The position numbers and the translations under genes are program-made. From Frigidibacter sp. RF13 (lineage in GTDB: Bacteria; Pseudomonadota; Alphaproteobacteria; Rhodobacterales; Rhodobacteraceae), in NCBI RefSeq assembly GCF_026626305.1, contig NZ_JAPNUE010000010.1, positions 1 through 64,000 of the forward strand: a DNA stretch of 64,000 nt. Reading direction: 5' to 3'. The notes beneath the pieces were generated by a model. That model had not been told where the DNA came from. It searched no databases and saw only the letters and a list, made by a program, of their open reading frames with translations. Below are positions 56,491-64,000 of this stretch, in pieces; positions within the stretch are counted from its first letter, which is position 1; each line of letters opens with the position of its first letter.

Positions 56491-57171
56491 ATGGCCCGCG
56501 CGGACCGCCTTCTTCGCCTGCTCACCGCCTTCCGGCTTCTGCCCCAGCCGGTCACGGCCGGGCGGCTTGCCGCGGAAACCGGCGTGTCGGAACGCACGCT
56601 CTACCGCGATATCGAGGCCCTGCGCGCGGGCGGCGCGCTGATCGACGGGGCGCCGGGCCTTGGCTATGTGCTGACCGAAGATCCGGCGCTGCCGCCGCAG
56701 ATGTTCACGCGGATAGAGGTCGAGGCGCTGGCGCTCGGCCTCGCCGAGGTTCGCCAGATGGGCGATCCGGCGCTTGCCCAGGCCGCGAAGGCGGCAATGG
56801 CCAAGATCACCGCGACGCTGCCCGAACGGTTACAGCGCCAGGCCATCCATGCCGTCAGCCATTCCGTGCGCTTCGATCCGCGCCCGCCGGCGCCCACCCA
56901 TGTCGGCTTGATCCGGGAAGCGAGTTGGGAGGAGCGTGCGCTCGATATCTGCTACCGTGACCTCGTGGGGCGGGAAAGCGAGCGGCGGATATGGCCGCTC
57001 TCGATCGTCTGGTTCGACCGCGCGCTCATGTGCCTGGCCTATTGCACGCTGCGGCAGGATTTCCGCCGCTTCCATCTCGACCGGATGAGGGACGTCCGCC
57101 TGACAGACCAGTCCTTCCGGCCGCGCCGCGTACCGCTTTTGCGGGACTATGTGGCGATGGTGCGCAGGTAG
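56491..57171 (+). CDS. HTH and WYL-domain transcriptional regulator
   Basis: The 226-aa protein has an N-terminal HTH (TAGRLAAETGVSERTLYRDIEALRAGGA, residues 23-50) and a C-terminal WYL-type ligand domain (ERRIWPLSIVWFDRALMCLAYCTLRQDFRRFHLDRM). It is of the YafY/DeoR-like class. Its upstream region has a direct repeat CCTGTCAG-A-ACCTGTCAG near 56467-56484, a possible autoregulatory site shared with the divergent GST gene. Confidence 0.85.
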   Translation: MARADRLLRLLTAFRLLPQPVTAGRLAAETGVSERTLYRDIEALRAGGALIDGAPGLGYVLTEDPALPPQMFTRIEVEALALGLAEVRQMGDPALAQAAKAAMAKITATLPERLQRQAIHAVSHSVRFDPRPPAPTHVGLIREASWEERALDICYRDLVGRESERRIWPLSIVWFDRALMCLAYCTLRQDFRRFHLDRMRDVRLTDQSFRPRRVPLLRDYVAMVRR

Positions 57172-57208
57172 GGTTTCGTCCGGGCTGCGCCCGGCCGACC
57201 CGCCGGGA

Positions 57209-57240
57209 GGGCTCTGCCCTCCCGGACCCTCCCGGAGTAT
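57209..57240. repeat. Short intergenic repeat, copy 2
   Basis: GGGCTCTGCCCTCCCGG followed by ACCCTCCCGGAGTAT matches the copy at 81-108 with scattered changes. As there, it follows a stop codon by a few tens of bases and is next to a strong hairpin. Confidence 0.45.
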
Positions 57241-57245
57241 TTTCA

Positions 57246-57285
57246 GACAGAACGTGGGGAAGGACTGGTTCCTTCACGTTCTGTC
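57246..57285. terminator. Strong hairpin between convergent WYL and hemN genes
   Basis: GACAGAACGTG and CACGTTCTGTC form a perfect 11-bp outer stem. After a three-base bulge, AAGGA pairs with TCCTT around a five-base loop. Flanking AGTATTTTC and CGAAATAT extend the symmetry. It probably ends both converging transcripts and is part of the repeat region. Confidence 0.65.
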
Positions 57286-57313
57286 CCGAAATATCCCCGC
57301 CGGAGGCGTCCGA

Positions 57314-57372
57314 GCCAGCCGCGCTTTTGCGCGGTTGGCGAGAGGAAGGGCTTGCCGCGCCCCTTGGCGCGG
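57314..57372. repeat. Two further hairpins in the hemN-WYL spacer
   Basis: GCCAGCCGCGC/GCGCGGTTGGC with loop TTTT (57314-57339, one G.T pair) and CCGCGCC/GGCGCGG with loop CCTT (57355-57372) follow the main hairpin within 90 bases. Three strong hairpins in one 229-base gap resemble a composite palindromic extragenic element. Confidence 0.5.
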
Positions 57373-57400
57373 CTCCGAATGGATCACGGTTGAGCGGACA

Positions 57401-58756
57401 TCAGACAGCCGGGCTGTGGCCCGCGCGCGACAGATCGTAGCTGTCGAACGCCCGCGCGATCATCCGGGTCAGCGGTTTTGCCCGGTCGGGGATGTGGAAG
57501 CCATCGCGGTCGACGGCGACCATGTCACCGAAGGGGCGTGCCGCTCTATTGAACATCTCAACCAGCCCTGCGTCGCTGAGGCCGAAGCGCGCGCGCATCT
57601 CCGCCGCGTCGATATGGAAATCGCACATCAGCGCCTCGATCATGCGCGCGCGCACCAGATCCTCCTCGCTGAACCGGTGGCCGCGCGTGACCGAAAGGCG
57701 CCCCTCGCGGACCGCCTTCACATGCTCTGAGGTCGCCGGGGCATTCTGGGCATAGCCTTGCGGAAAGCGCGAAATCGCCGAGGCGCCGATGCCGACCAGC
57801 GCCGGGGCGAGATCGTCGGTATATCCTTGGAAGTTCCGCCTGAGCCTGCCCGAGCGCGCCGCGCGCGCGAGGCCATCGGCGGGGCGCGCGAAATGGTCGA
57901 TTCCGATCTCGTCATAGCCATCAGCGTCGAAAAGCTTGCGGGCGGTTTCGAAGAGTCTCAGCCGTTCTTCCGGGGTGGGCAGGGCATCCGAGGGGATCAT
58001 CTGCTGGCGCCGGGCCATCCAGGGCACATGGGCATAGCCGTAAAGCGCCACTCGGTCGGGGTTGAGCGTGAGAAGCTTGTTCACGGAGTCGGTGATTTTC
58101 GCCTCGGTCTGGTGTGGCAGGCCATAAAGAATGTCGGCATTCAGCGAGCCGATGCCACGTGCGCGCAGCATCTCGACCGACCTGAGTGTCACCTCGTAGC
58201 TCTGGTCACGGCCGATGGTGCGCTGGATCTCCGGATCGAAATCCTGCACCCCGATCGAGGCGCGGTTCATCCCCGCGGCCGCCAGTGCATCGAGGCGTGC
58301 CCCATCCACTTCGTTCGGGTCGATTTCGACCGAAAACTCGGCATCCTCTGCCATGGGGAAGGCATCGAAGATTGCGCCCGCCAACATCCCGATGGCCTGC
58401 GGCGGCAGCAGGGTTGGCGTGCCGCCGCCCCAATGCAGGCGTGACAGCGTGACGCCGGGCGCCACCAGGCGGCGGATCAGCGCAATCTCCTCGCGCAGCA
58501 CTTCGGCATAGGCCAGCACCGGATCGTCGCTTTTCGTGCCCTGCGTCCGGCAGGCGCAGAACCAGCAAAGCCTGCGGCAGAAGGGCACGTGCAGGTAAAG
58601 CGATATCCGGCTTCCTGCTGGGATTGCCTGCAGCCAACCCTCCATGTCCTGGCCACCGATGGTCGTCGAAAAGTGCGGGGCGGTCGGATAGCTCGTATAG
58701 CGCGGCACGCGCGCGTCGAAGAGACCCAGCCGGGCGAGTTGCGATTCCTGTTCCAT
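57401..58756 (-). CDS. hemN: Oxygen-independent coproporphyrinogen III dehydrogenase HemN
   Basis: This 451-aa radical-SAM enzyme makes protoporphyrinogen IX anaerobically. The cluster cysteines are Cys60, Cys64 and Cys67 in CRRLCWFC, with Cys69 following as in true HemN. Other family marks are HWGGGTPTLL, EIDPNEVDGARL, GVQDFDPEIQRTIGR and DILYGLPHQT. The start at 58756 (MEQESQLARLG) fits the normal length. A perfect FNR box lies upstream at 58791-58804, consistent with anaerobic induction by FnrL. Confidence 0.95.
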   Translation of the reverse strand: MEQESQLARLGLFDARVPRYTSYPTAPHFSTTIGGQDMEGWLQAIPAGSRISLYLHVPFCRRLCWFCACRTQGTKSDDPVLAYAEVLREEIALIRRLVAPGVTLSRLHWGGGTPTLLPPQAIGMLAGAIFDAFPMAEDAEFSVEIDPNEVDGARLDALAAAGMNRASIGVQDFDPEIQRTIGRDQSYEVTLRSVEMLRARGIGSLNADILYGLPHQTEAKITDSVNKLLTLNPDRVALYGYAHVPWMARRQQMIPSDALPTPEERLRLFETARKLFDADGYDEIGIDHFARPADGLARAARSGRLRRNFQGYTDDLAPALVGIGASAISRFPQGYAQNAPATSEHVKAVREGRLSVTRGHRFSEEDLVRARMIEALMCDFHIDAAEMRARFGLSDAGLVEMFNRAARPFGDMVAVDRDGFHIPDRAKPLTRMIARAFDSYDLSRAGHSPAV

Positions 58757-58790
58757 GGCCCTAGTTTGAGGGGGCGCAGACACAGGCTCC

Positions 58791-58804
58791 TTGATGCAAA
58801 TCAA
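58791..58804. promoter_or_regulatory. Perfect FNR box shared by hemN and fnrL
   Basis: TTGAT-GCAA-ATCAA is an exact consensus site. Its centre (58797.5) is 41.5 bases from the first base of the hemN ATG (58756), the standard class II activation distance if hemN transcription starts at the A of its ATG. A hexamer CAAACT sits at the matching -10 place. The box also covers the only good start codon of fnrL (58794), so it may allow autorepression. Confidence 0.85.
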
Positions 58805-59558
58805 TTCCCCCACCCATGCCCCCGACCTTTCCAAGGCGGACCGCAATTGCGGCGCCTGCCAGATCCGGCACCGGGCCGTCTGCGCGCGCTGCGAGCCGGA
58901 CGAACTCGCGCGCCTTGACGAGATCAAATATTACCGCACCTACGAGGCGGGCCAGACCGTGGTATGGGCGGGCGACCGGATGGATTTCGTGGCCTCGGTC
59001 GTCACTGGCGTCGCGACGCTCACCCAGACGATGGAGGATGGGCGGACGCAGATGGTGGGCCTTCTGCTGCCGTCGGACTTCGTCGGCCGCCCGGGTCGCG
59101 CCATCGCGCCCTACAATGTGATCGCCACGACCGACCTGATGATGTGTTGCTTTCGCCGGAAACAGTTCGAGGGGCTTCTGGGCTCCACCCCTCATGTCAG
59201 CCAGCGGCTACTGGAAATGACGCTCGACGAACTGGACGCCGCGCGCGAATGGATGCTGCTTCTCGGCCGCAAGACCGCGCGGGAGAAGATTGCCTCGCTC
59301 CTTGCGATCATCGCTCGCCGTGACGCCTCGCTGAACCTGCGTCCGAGCCAGGGCCGGATGGTTTTCGACCTCGCGCTGACGCGCGAGGCGATGGCCGATT
59401 ACCTTGGCCTAACGCTTGAAACCGTCAGCCGCCAGATGTCGCAGCTGAAGCGCGACGGGGTGATCGAACTGGAAGGCAAGCGCCGCATTATCGTCCCCGA
59501 TTTCGAGCGGCTGATCGACGAGGCGGGGGATGATAGCGACGGTGGGTTCTTGGTTTGA
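58794..59558 (+). CDS. fnrL: Oxygen-sensing regulator FnrL
   Basis: The 254-aa Crp/Fnr protein has N-terminal cysteines for a 4Fe-4S cluster (Cys19, 22, 30, 33 in NCGACQIRHRAVCARC), a sensor domain and a dimer helix. The recognition helix LTLETVSRQMSQL carries E-x-x-S-R for TTGAT half-sites. Large stretches match the Rhodobacter FnrL I know (for example WMLLLGRKTAREKIASLLAIIARRDA in two parts). The only in-frame start near the cysteines is ATG 58794, inside the FNR box. It is the probable activator of hemN and other anaerobic genes. Confidence 0.93.
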   Translation: MQINSPTHAPDLSKADRNCGACQIRHRAVCARCEPDELARLDEIKYYRTYEAGQTVVWAGDRMDFVASVVTGVATLTQTMEDGRTQMVGLLLPSDFVGRPGRAIAPYNVIATTDLMMCCFRRKQFEGLLGSTPHVSQRLLEMTLDELDAAREWMLLLGRKTAREKIASLLAIIARRDASLNLRPSQGRMVFDLALTREAMADYLGLTLETVSRQMSQLKRDGVIELEGKRRIIVPDFERLIDEAGDDSDGGFLV

Positions 59559-59562
59559 GGGA

Positions 59563-59584
59563 GCGCGGACTGGATGTTCCGCGC
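59563..59584 (+). terminator. Hairpin after fnrL, possible terminator
   Basis: GCGCGGA and TCCGCGC pair around an eight-base loop, five bases after the fnrL stop. No clear U tract follows. Confidence 0.4.
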
Positions 59585-59728
59585 GCCACTTCCTCCGGAA
59601 ATGCCCACAAGTCAGCCCGGCACGCATAGCGTGTGGAAGCGCGCCCTACTGCGGGCTTGCGCGCCTGAAGAGCTCTCCACAACAGAGTGTTGGATGTGCA
59701 ATCTGACGCATGAGGCCTGACCCCTTGG

Positions 59729-59902
59729 TCAGAAATCGACGGCGATTCCCTTCTTTTCCCAATCGCCGAAGCGCACCGGCTCCGGGCCGTCGCGGCCGCC
59801 CAATTCGGGGGGCTGCTCGGGTTTGGCGATGGCCTTGCGGCGTGCCTCGGCCTCGGCCAGCGCGCGGGCGGCGGCGGGGGGCAGGTCGTCTCGGTCACTC
59901 AT
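59729..59902 (-). CDS. SDHAF4-like small protein (DUF1674)
   Basis: The 57-aa protein ends GGRDGPEPVRFGDWEKKGIAVDF, the diagnostic C-terminal motif of DUF1674, the family that includes mitochondrial succinate dehydrogenase assembly factor 4. In bacteria it may protect or mature the flavoprotein SdhA; that is inference from the eukaryotic homologue. ATG 59902 has GGGAGAG upstream. It is divergent from rsmB. Confidence 0.8.
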   Translation of the reverse strand: MSDRDDLPPAAARALAEAEARRKAIAKPEQPPELGGRDGPEPVRFGDWEKKGIAVDF

Positions 59903-59973
59903 TGCCGCTCTCCCGGCTTGTGGGGATGTCGGGGCTGATATAGGCCGAAGCATAGTTTTGGGAAAGGTCGCGC

Positions 59974-61269
59974 GTGGTCAAGAACACAAGGGATGAGGGG
60001 CGGAGCGCGAGGGCGGCGGCGGTCGGGCTGATCCTTGGTGTGACCGAGGGGCGGCTTGCGCTCAGCGATCAGATTGCCGCGGGCGCGCTCGGCCCACTCG
60101 ACGGGCCGGGCCGGGCCCGTGCGCAGCGGCTGGCGCTGGCGACGCTGCGCAATCTCGGTCCGATCGACCTGATTCTGAAGGTGTTCATCCGTAAACCGCC
60201 GCCTGCGGAGGTGCGCGCGATCCTACGACTGGCCGCATGCGAACTGCTGGCCGAAGGCGCAGCAGCCCATGGCGTTGTGCATGAGGCGGTGGCGCTGACG
60301 CGGGCGAGCGGGCGAAAGGGCGAAAGTTTCTCGGGCCTGGTGAATGCGGTCCTGCGCAAGGTGGCGGCACTGCCGCCCGAGAGCCTGTCTTCGAAGCCCG
60401 CGCAGGAACTGCCGGGCTGGCTGCGCGGGCGGCTGATGTCGGCCTGGAGCAAGGCGGCGACCCAAGCGATGGAGGCGGCGCATGCGAAGGGTGCGCCGCT
60501 CGATCTGACGCCTAAGGATGGCGATGTGGCGGTGTTGGCCGCCCGGGTCGGCGGTCTGGTGCTGCCCACCGGATCGGTACGGATCGAGGGGTCGGTGCAG
60601 GTATCCGACATGCCCGGTTACGCGACAGGTGACTGGTGGGTGCAGGATGCGGCCGCAGCGCTTCCCGCAAAGGCGCTTGGCGCCGGGCAGGGGGAGCGGG
60701 TGCTCGACCTCTGCGCGGCGCCGGGAGGCAAGACGATGCAGCTTGCGGCGGCGGGGGCAGACGTGACCGCGCTCGACCTGTCGGCTGCACGAATGGCGCG
60801 GCTGGAGGAGAATCTCGCGCGTTGCGGGTTTACGGCGCGCACCGTCGTTGCGGATGCCCTGTACTGGGAACCCGATGAGCCGTTCGACGCGATCCTGCTC
60901 GACGCGCCCTGTTCGGCGACCGGCACGATCCGTCGTCATCCCGATCTACCCTTCGTGAAAGACAGCGCCGGACTGAAAGAAGTCTTCGCCCTGCAGGCCG
61001 CCCTTCTCGACCGCGCGCTTGGCTGGCTTGCCCCGGGCGGACGGCTCTTGTTCGCCACCTGTTCGCTCTTGCCCGAGGAAGGCGAAAAGCAGATCGCGTC
61101 AGCGCTTGCGCGCCACCCTGACCTGTCCGTCGACCCTGCGGCGATCCGGCTACCGGGGATCGAGGCTACCTGGGAAAGTGCCGAGGGCGGGCTCAGGCTC
61201 CGCCCCGACTACTGGACTGACAGAGGCGGGATGGACGGGTTCTATCTTGCGATGCTCCGCCGGTCGTGA
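59974..61269 (+). CDS. rsmB: 16S rRNA m5C methyltransferase RsmB/Sun
   Basis: The 431-aa protein has an N-terminal NusB-like helical domain (residues 10-130) and a Rossmann methyltransferase domain. SAM motif I is LDLCAAPGGKT; the catalytic motif IV is LLDAPCSATGTIRRHPD and motif VI is ATCSLLPEEGE, giving the two cysteines needed for m5C formation. The GTG at 59974 is used. The target in E. coli is C967 of 16S rRNA. Confidence 0.9.
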   Translation: MVKNTRDEGRSARAAAVGLILGVTEGRLALSDQIAAGALGPLDGPGRARAQRLALATLRNLGPIDLILKVFIRKPPPAEVRAILRLAACELLAEGAAAHGVVHEAVALTRASGRKGESFSGLVNAVLRKVAALPPESLSSKPAQELPGWLRGRLMSAWSKAATQAMEAAHAKGAPLDLTPKDGDVAVLAARVGGLVLPTGSVRIEGSVQVSDMPGYATGDWWVQDAAAALPAKALGAGQGERVLDLCAAPGGKTMQLAAAGADVTALDLSAARMARLEENLARCGFTARTVVADALYWEPDEPFDAILLDAPCSATGTIRRHPDLPFVKDSAGLKEVFALQAALLDRALGWLAPGGRLLFATCSLLPEEGEKQIASALARHPDLSVDPAAIRLPGIEATWESAEGGLRLRPDYWTDRGGMDGFYLAMLRRS

Positions 61270-61384
61270 GCTACGGGCCGCCTTGCGAAGGTGACAGGGC
61301 ACGCCGCGCCGACTAAGGTGCGGGCCAACCGGGGGACGGAATCGTTCCCCCCGGACCAGACGAAACGAGCGGCAGGCGAAGGAC

Positions 61385-63142
61385 GTGACCAAAGGCGCGA
61401 GGCCCGGAAGCTACATGAGGGCGATGCATCGCCTGTCGGCGCGGCTGTCGACGCTCGCCCGTCCGGCGACCGGCTTCGTCAGCCAGCCGGAACCGCGCTC
61501 GATCGGGTCCTATGCCAAGGGCAAGCAATTGTCGGCGGGGAATTTCCTCTTCGCCGGTTTCCTGATCGAAAGCCGCGACAAGGCGATCTGGGACATTGCC
61601 ATCCCCGATCACCGGTTCGAGGATGAATTGCACGGCTTTGCCTGGCTCGACGATCTGGCGGCGGTGGGCGATGCGGTTGCGCGAAGCCGTGCGCAGGACT
61701 GGACCTTTGGCTGGATCGCGCGCTACGGGCGCGGCTCCGGCCCCGGCTGGACGCCGGACCTCACCGGGCGGCGACTGATCCGCTGGATCAACCATGCAAT
61801 CCTTCTGCTGAACGGCCGCGAAAAGCTGGAAACCCGCGCCTATTTCCGCAGCCTCGGCCAGCAGACGATCTTTCTGGCCCGCCGCTGGAAGGTGACAAGC
61901 CCCGGCCTGCCACGGTTCGAGGCACTGACCGGGCTGATCTATGCGGGCCTGTCGCTCAGTGGGATGGAGCGGCATGTCGCCACCGCCTCGGCGGCGCTGG
62001 CCCGCGAATGCGCGCGTGAGATCGATGCGGAAGGCGGCATTCCCACGCGCAATCCCGAAGAGCTGCTCGATGTCTTCGCGCTTCTCTCCTGGGCGGCGCG
62101 CGCTCTGACCGAGGCGGGCCGCAGGGTGCCGGACGAGCATCGCGCGGCAATGGACCGGATCGCGCCGACACTGCGCGCCTTGCGTCATGCCGATGGCGGG
62201 CTCGCGCGCTTCCATGGCGGCGGCCGCGGTGCTCCGGGCCTTTTGGACCAGGCTCTGGCCGAGGCGCATGTTCCCTCCCACACCGCGCATGGCATGGCGA
62301 TGGGCTTCGTGCGGTTGACGGGCGGGCGGACGACGCTGATCCTCGATGGCGCCGCCCCCGCGAAAGGCCGCAGCTCGACCAACGCGCACGCCTCGACCCT
62401 TGCCTTCGAACTTTGCTCCGGTCGCCGCCCCCTGATCGTCAATTGCGGATCGGGCGCCACCTTCGGCGCCGAATGGCGCCGCGCCGGGCGGGCCACGCCG
62501 TCGCATTCCACCCTCTGCCTAAAGGGCTTCTCCTCCTCCCGCCTCGGGGTCGAGAAGGACGGGCCAGGCGCACGGGCGGAATTGGACGAAGTGCCCGAAC
62601 AGGTCTGGGCGCAGGCCGAACAGACGCTTGACGGGATGCGGGTTCTGGCCGGGCACAACGGCTATGCGCCGACCCATGGCATGACCCATCTGCGCGAGCT
62701 GCAATTGTCACTCGATGGCAGAGCGCTTAGCGGCGAGGATACGCTTGGCGCGATGACCGGGCCGGACCGGCGGCGGTTCGACCAGGTGATGGAGCGGACC
62801 CGCTATCAGGGAATAGATTTCGATCTGCGCTTCCATATCCACCCGGATGTGGATGCGACGCTCGACCTCGGCGGCACTGCCGTATCGATGGCGCTCAAGT
62901 CCGGCGAGATCTGGGTCTTTCGCCATGACGGCGTGGGCGAGATGCGGCTTGAACCGTCCGTCTATCTGGAGGTTGGGCGGCTGAAGCCGCGTGCGACCAA
63001 ACAGATCGTCCTTTCCGGCACGGTTCTTGATTATGCCTGCCAGTTGGGCTGGACCTTGGCGAAGGCACAGGATACGCCCGCGGCCATCCGTGACACCGAG
63101 CCGGACGACCGTCTGCGCCTGACCCTGGGACCTGAGCCGTGA
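61385..63142 (+). CDS. Heparinase II/III-family protein
   Basis: The 585-aa protein begins with GTG and has a helical alpha/alpha-toroid N-terminal half ([32 protein letters not shown]) and a C-terminal beta-sandwich half ([29 protein letters not shown] [15 protein letters not shown]). No signal peptide is seen. The rsmB-heparinase-purH order occurs widely in alphaproteobacteria, but the role of this cytosolic homologue is unclear; polysaccharide lyase activity is not assured. Its stop overlaps the purH GTG. Confidence 0.78.
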   Translation: MTKGARPGSYMRAMHRLSARLSTLARPATGFVSQPEPRSIGSYAKGKQLSAGNFLFAGFLIESRDKAIWDIAIPDHRFEDELHGFAWLDDLAAVGDAVARSRAQDWTFGWIARYGRGSGPGWTPDLTGRRLIRWINHAILLLNGREKLETRAYFRSLGQQTIFLARRWKVTSPGLPRFEALTGLIYAGLSLSGMERHVATASAALARECAREIDAEGGIPTRNPEELLDVFALLSWAARALTEAGRRVPDEHRAAMDRIAPTLRALRHADGGLARFHGGGRGAPGLLDQALAEAHVPSHTAHGMAMGFVRLTGGRTTLILDGAAPAKGRSSTNAHASTLAFELCSGRRPLIVNCGSGATFGAEWRRAGRATPSHSTLCLKGFSSSRLGVEKDGPGARAELDEVPEQVWAQAEQTLDGMRVLAGHNGYAPTHGMTHLRELQLSLDGRALSGEDTLGAMTGPDRRRFDQVMERTRYQGIDFDLRFHIHPDVDATLDLGGTAVSMALKSGEIWVFRHDGVGEMRLEPSVYLEVGRLKPRATKQIVLSGTVLDYACQLGWTLAKAQDTPAAIRDTEPDDRLRLTLGPEP

Positions 63143-64000
63143 TCAAAGCCCCTACCACCGATGCCCCCGATCTTGCCCCCCTGAGACGCGCCCTCCTGTC
63201 GGTTTTCGACAAGGCGGGCCTTGTCGATTTCGCGCGGGCGCTGCATGCGCGCGGGGTGGAGCTTCTGTCGACCGGCGGATCGGCGCATCTTCTCAGGCAG
63301 GCGGGCCTGCCGGTGCGTGACGTGGCCGACCTGACGGGCTTTCCCGAGATGATGGATGGCCGCGTCAAGACCTTGCATCCGATGGTGCATGGCGGGCTTC
63401 TGGGCCTGCGCGACAATCCAGATCATGCCGGCGCCATGGCAGAGCATGGCATCCTGCCGATCGACCTTCTGGTGGTGAACCTCTACCCATTCCAGGAAAC
63501 CGTCGCGGGTGGAGCGGACTATGCGACCTGCGTCGAAAATATCGACATCGGCGGCCCGGCGATGATCCGGGCGGCGGCGAAAAACCACGCCTTCGTGTCT
63601 GCGGTGACAAGGGTCGAGGATTACGCGCCGCTTCTGGCCGAGCTGGAGGCGAACGAGGGCCAGACAAGGCTTGCCTTCCGCAAGGCCCTCGCCCAGCGGG
63701 CCTTTGCCCGTACCGCCACCTATGACGCGGCCGTGTCCAGCTGGATGGCCAGTGCAATTGGCGAGGCGACGCCGCCTGCCCGCGCCTTTGCCGGAACGCT
63801 GGCGCAAAGCCTGCGCTATGGCGAGAACCCGCATCAGGCTGCGGCCTTCTACACCGACGGGTCGAACCGGCCGGGCGTTGCCACCGCGCGGCAGTGGCAG
63901 GGCAAGGAACTGAGCTACAACAATATCAACGATACCGACGCGGCCTATGAGCTGGTCAGCGAGTTCGACCCGGCGAAGGCCGCCGCCTGCGCGATCATCA
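63139..64000 (+). CDS. purH: Bifunctional purine biosynthesis protein PurH (3' truncated by window end)
   Basis: The visible 287 residues hold the IMP cyclohydrolase domain and the start of the AICAR transformylase domain. Marks are [67 protein letters not shown] and then the transformylase start [14 protein letters not shown]. It makes IMP in the last two purine steps. The gene opens with GTG overlapping the heparinase-like stop and runs off the window. Confidence 0.95.
   Translation, partial: MIKAPTTDAPDLAPLRRALLSVFDKAGLVDFARALHARGVELLSTGGSAHLLRQAGLPVRDVADLTGFPEMMDGRVKTLHPMVHGGLLGLRDNPDHAGAMAEHGILPIDLLVVNLYPFQETVAGGADYATCVENIDIGGPAMIRAAAKNHAFVSAVTRVEDYAPLLAELEANEGQTRLAFRKALAQRAFARTATYDAAVSSWMASAIGEATPPARAFAGTLAQSLRYGENPHQAAAFYTDGSNRPGVATARQWQGKELSYNNINDTDAAYELVSEFDPAKAAACAII

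Overview
The window is a GC-rich stretch of chromosome from an alphaproteobacterium, most likely a denitrifying member of the Rhodobacteraceae/Paracoccaceae. This rests on a FnrL-type regulator, an Irr-type Fur homologue, a class II EPSP synthase, a membrane-anchored cytochrome c, and a complete nosC-R-Z-D-F-Y-L-X cluster in Paracoccus-like order. I saw no tRNA, rRNA, CRISPR array, insertion sequence or prophage.

Layout. 0-4.5 kb: thiamine ABC transporter (thiB paralogue-thiB-thiP-thiQ, minus strand) behind a TPP riboswitch. 4.6-8.9 kb: GNAT acetyltransferase, aroC, aroA, a small membrane protein and cmk. 9.3-22.5 kb: a co-directional module I do not recognise as a described system: two dynamin-like GTPases, a Roadblock-like protein, an unknown partner, a third GTPase with degenerate motifs, a transmembrane Ser/Thr kinase with periplasmic PDZ-like domains, an FHA protein, a PP2C phosphatase and two LysM plus solute-binding proteins. 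It ends at a strong terminator. 22.6-29.6 kb: yejABEF peptide-type ABC transporter with a glycosyltransferase coupled to its end. 29.7-31.2 kb: cytochrome cy-like gene and pheA, divergent. 31.3-41.8 kb: nitrous oxide reductase operon behind an FNR-type box, followed by a cytochrome c and a Crp/Fnr regulator without the Fe-S cysteines. 41.8-48.1 kb: miaB, an unknown gene, irr, fabA-fabB-fabI and a haloacid dehalogenase. 48.2-54.6 kb: M50 protease coupled to a membrane glycosyltransferase-like protein, then a coupled hydrolase-PLP lyase-lactonase set and an enolase-superfamily dehydratase. 54.6-57.2 kb: HDAC-family hydrolase, GST and a WYL regulator. 57.2-57.4 kb: a hairpin-rich repeat region. 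57.4-59.6 kb: hemN and fnrL, divergent over one perfect FNR box. 59.7-64 kb: an SDHAF4-like protein, rsmB, a heparinase II/III-like gene and the 5' part of purH.

The anaerobic theme is coherent. FnrL and the Dnr-like regulator both carry an E-x-x-S-R recognition helix that fits TTGAT-N4-ATCAA boxes; such boxes lie upstream of nosC and between hemN and fnrL. NosX, NosL and NosDFY are the flavinylation and copper-maturation helpers of NosR and NosZ, and the two cytochromes c are plausible electron carriers. The most novel part is the 9.3-22.5 kb GTPase/phospho-signalling module. Its layout suggests envelope sensing (LysM and PDZ domains outside, kinase/FHA/PP2C inside) coupled to membrane-acting GTPases, but that function is inference.
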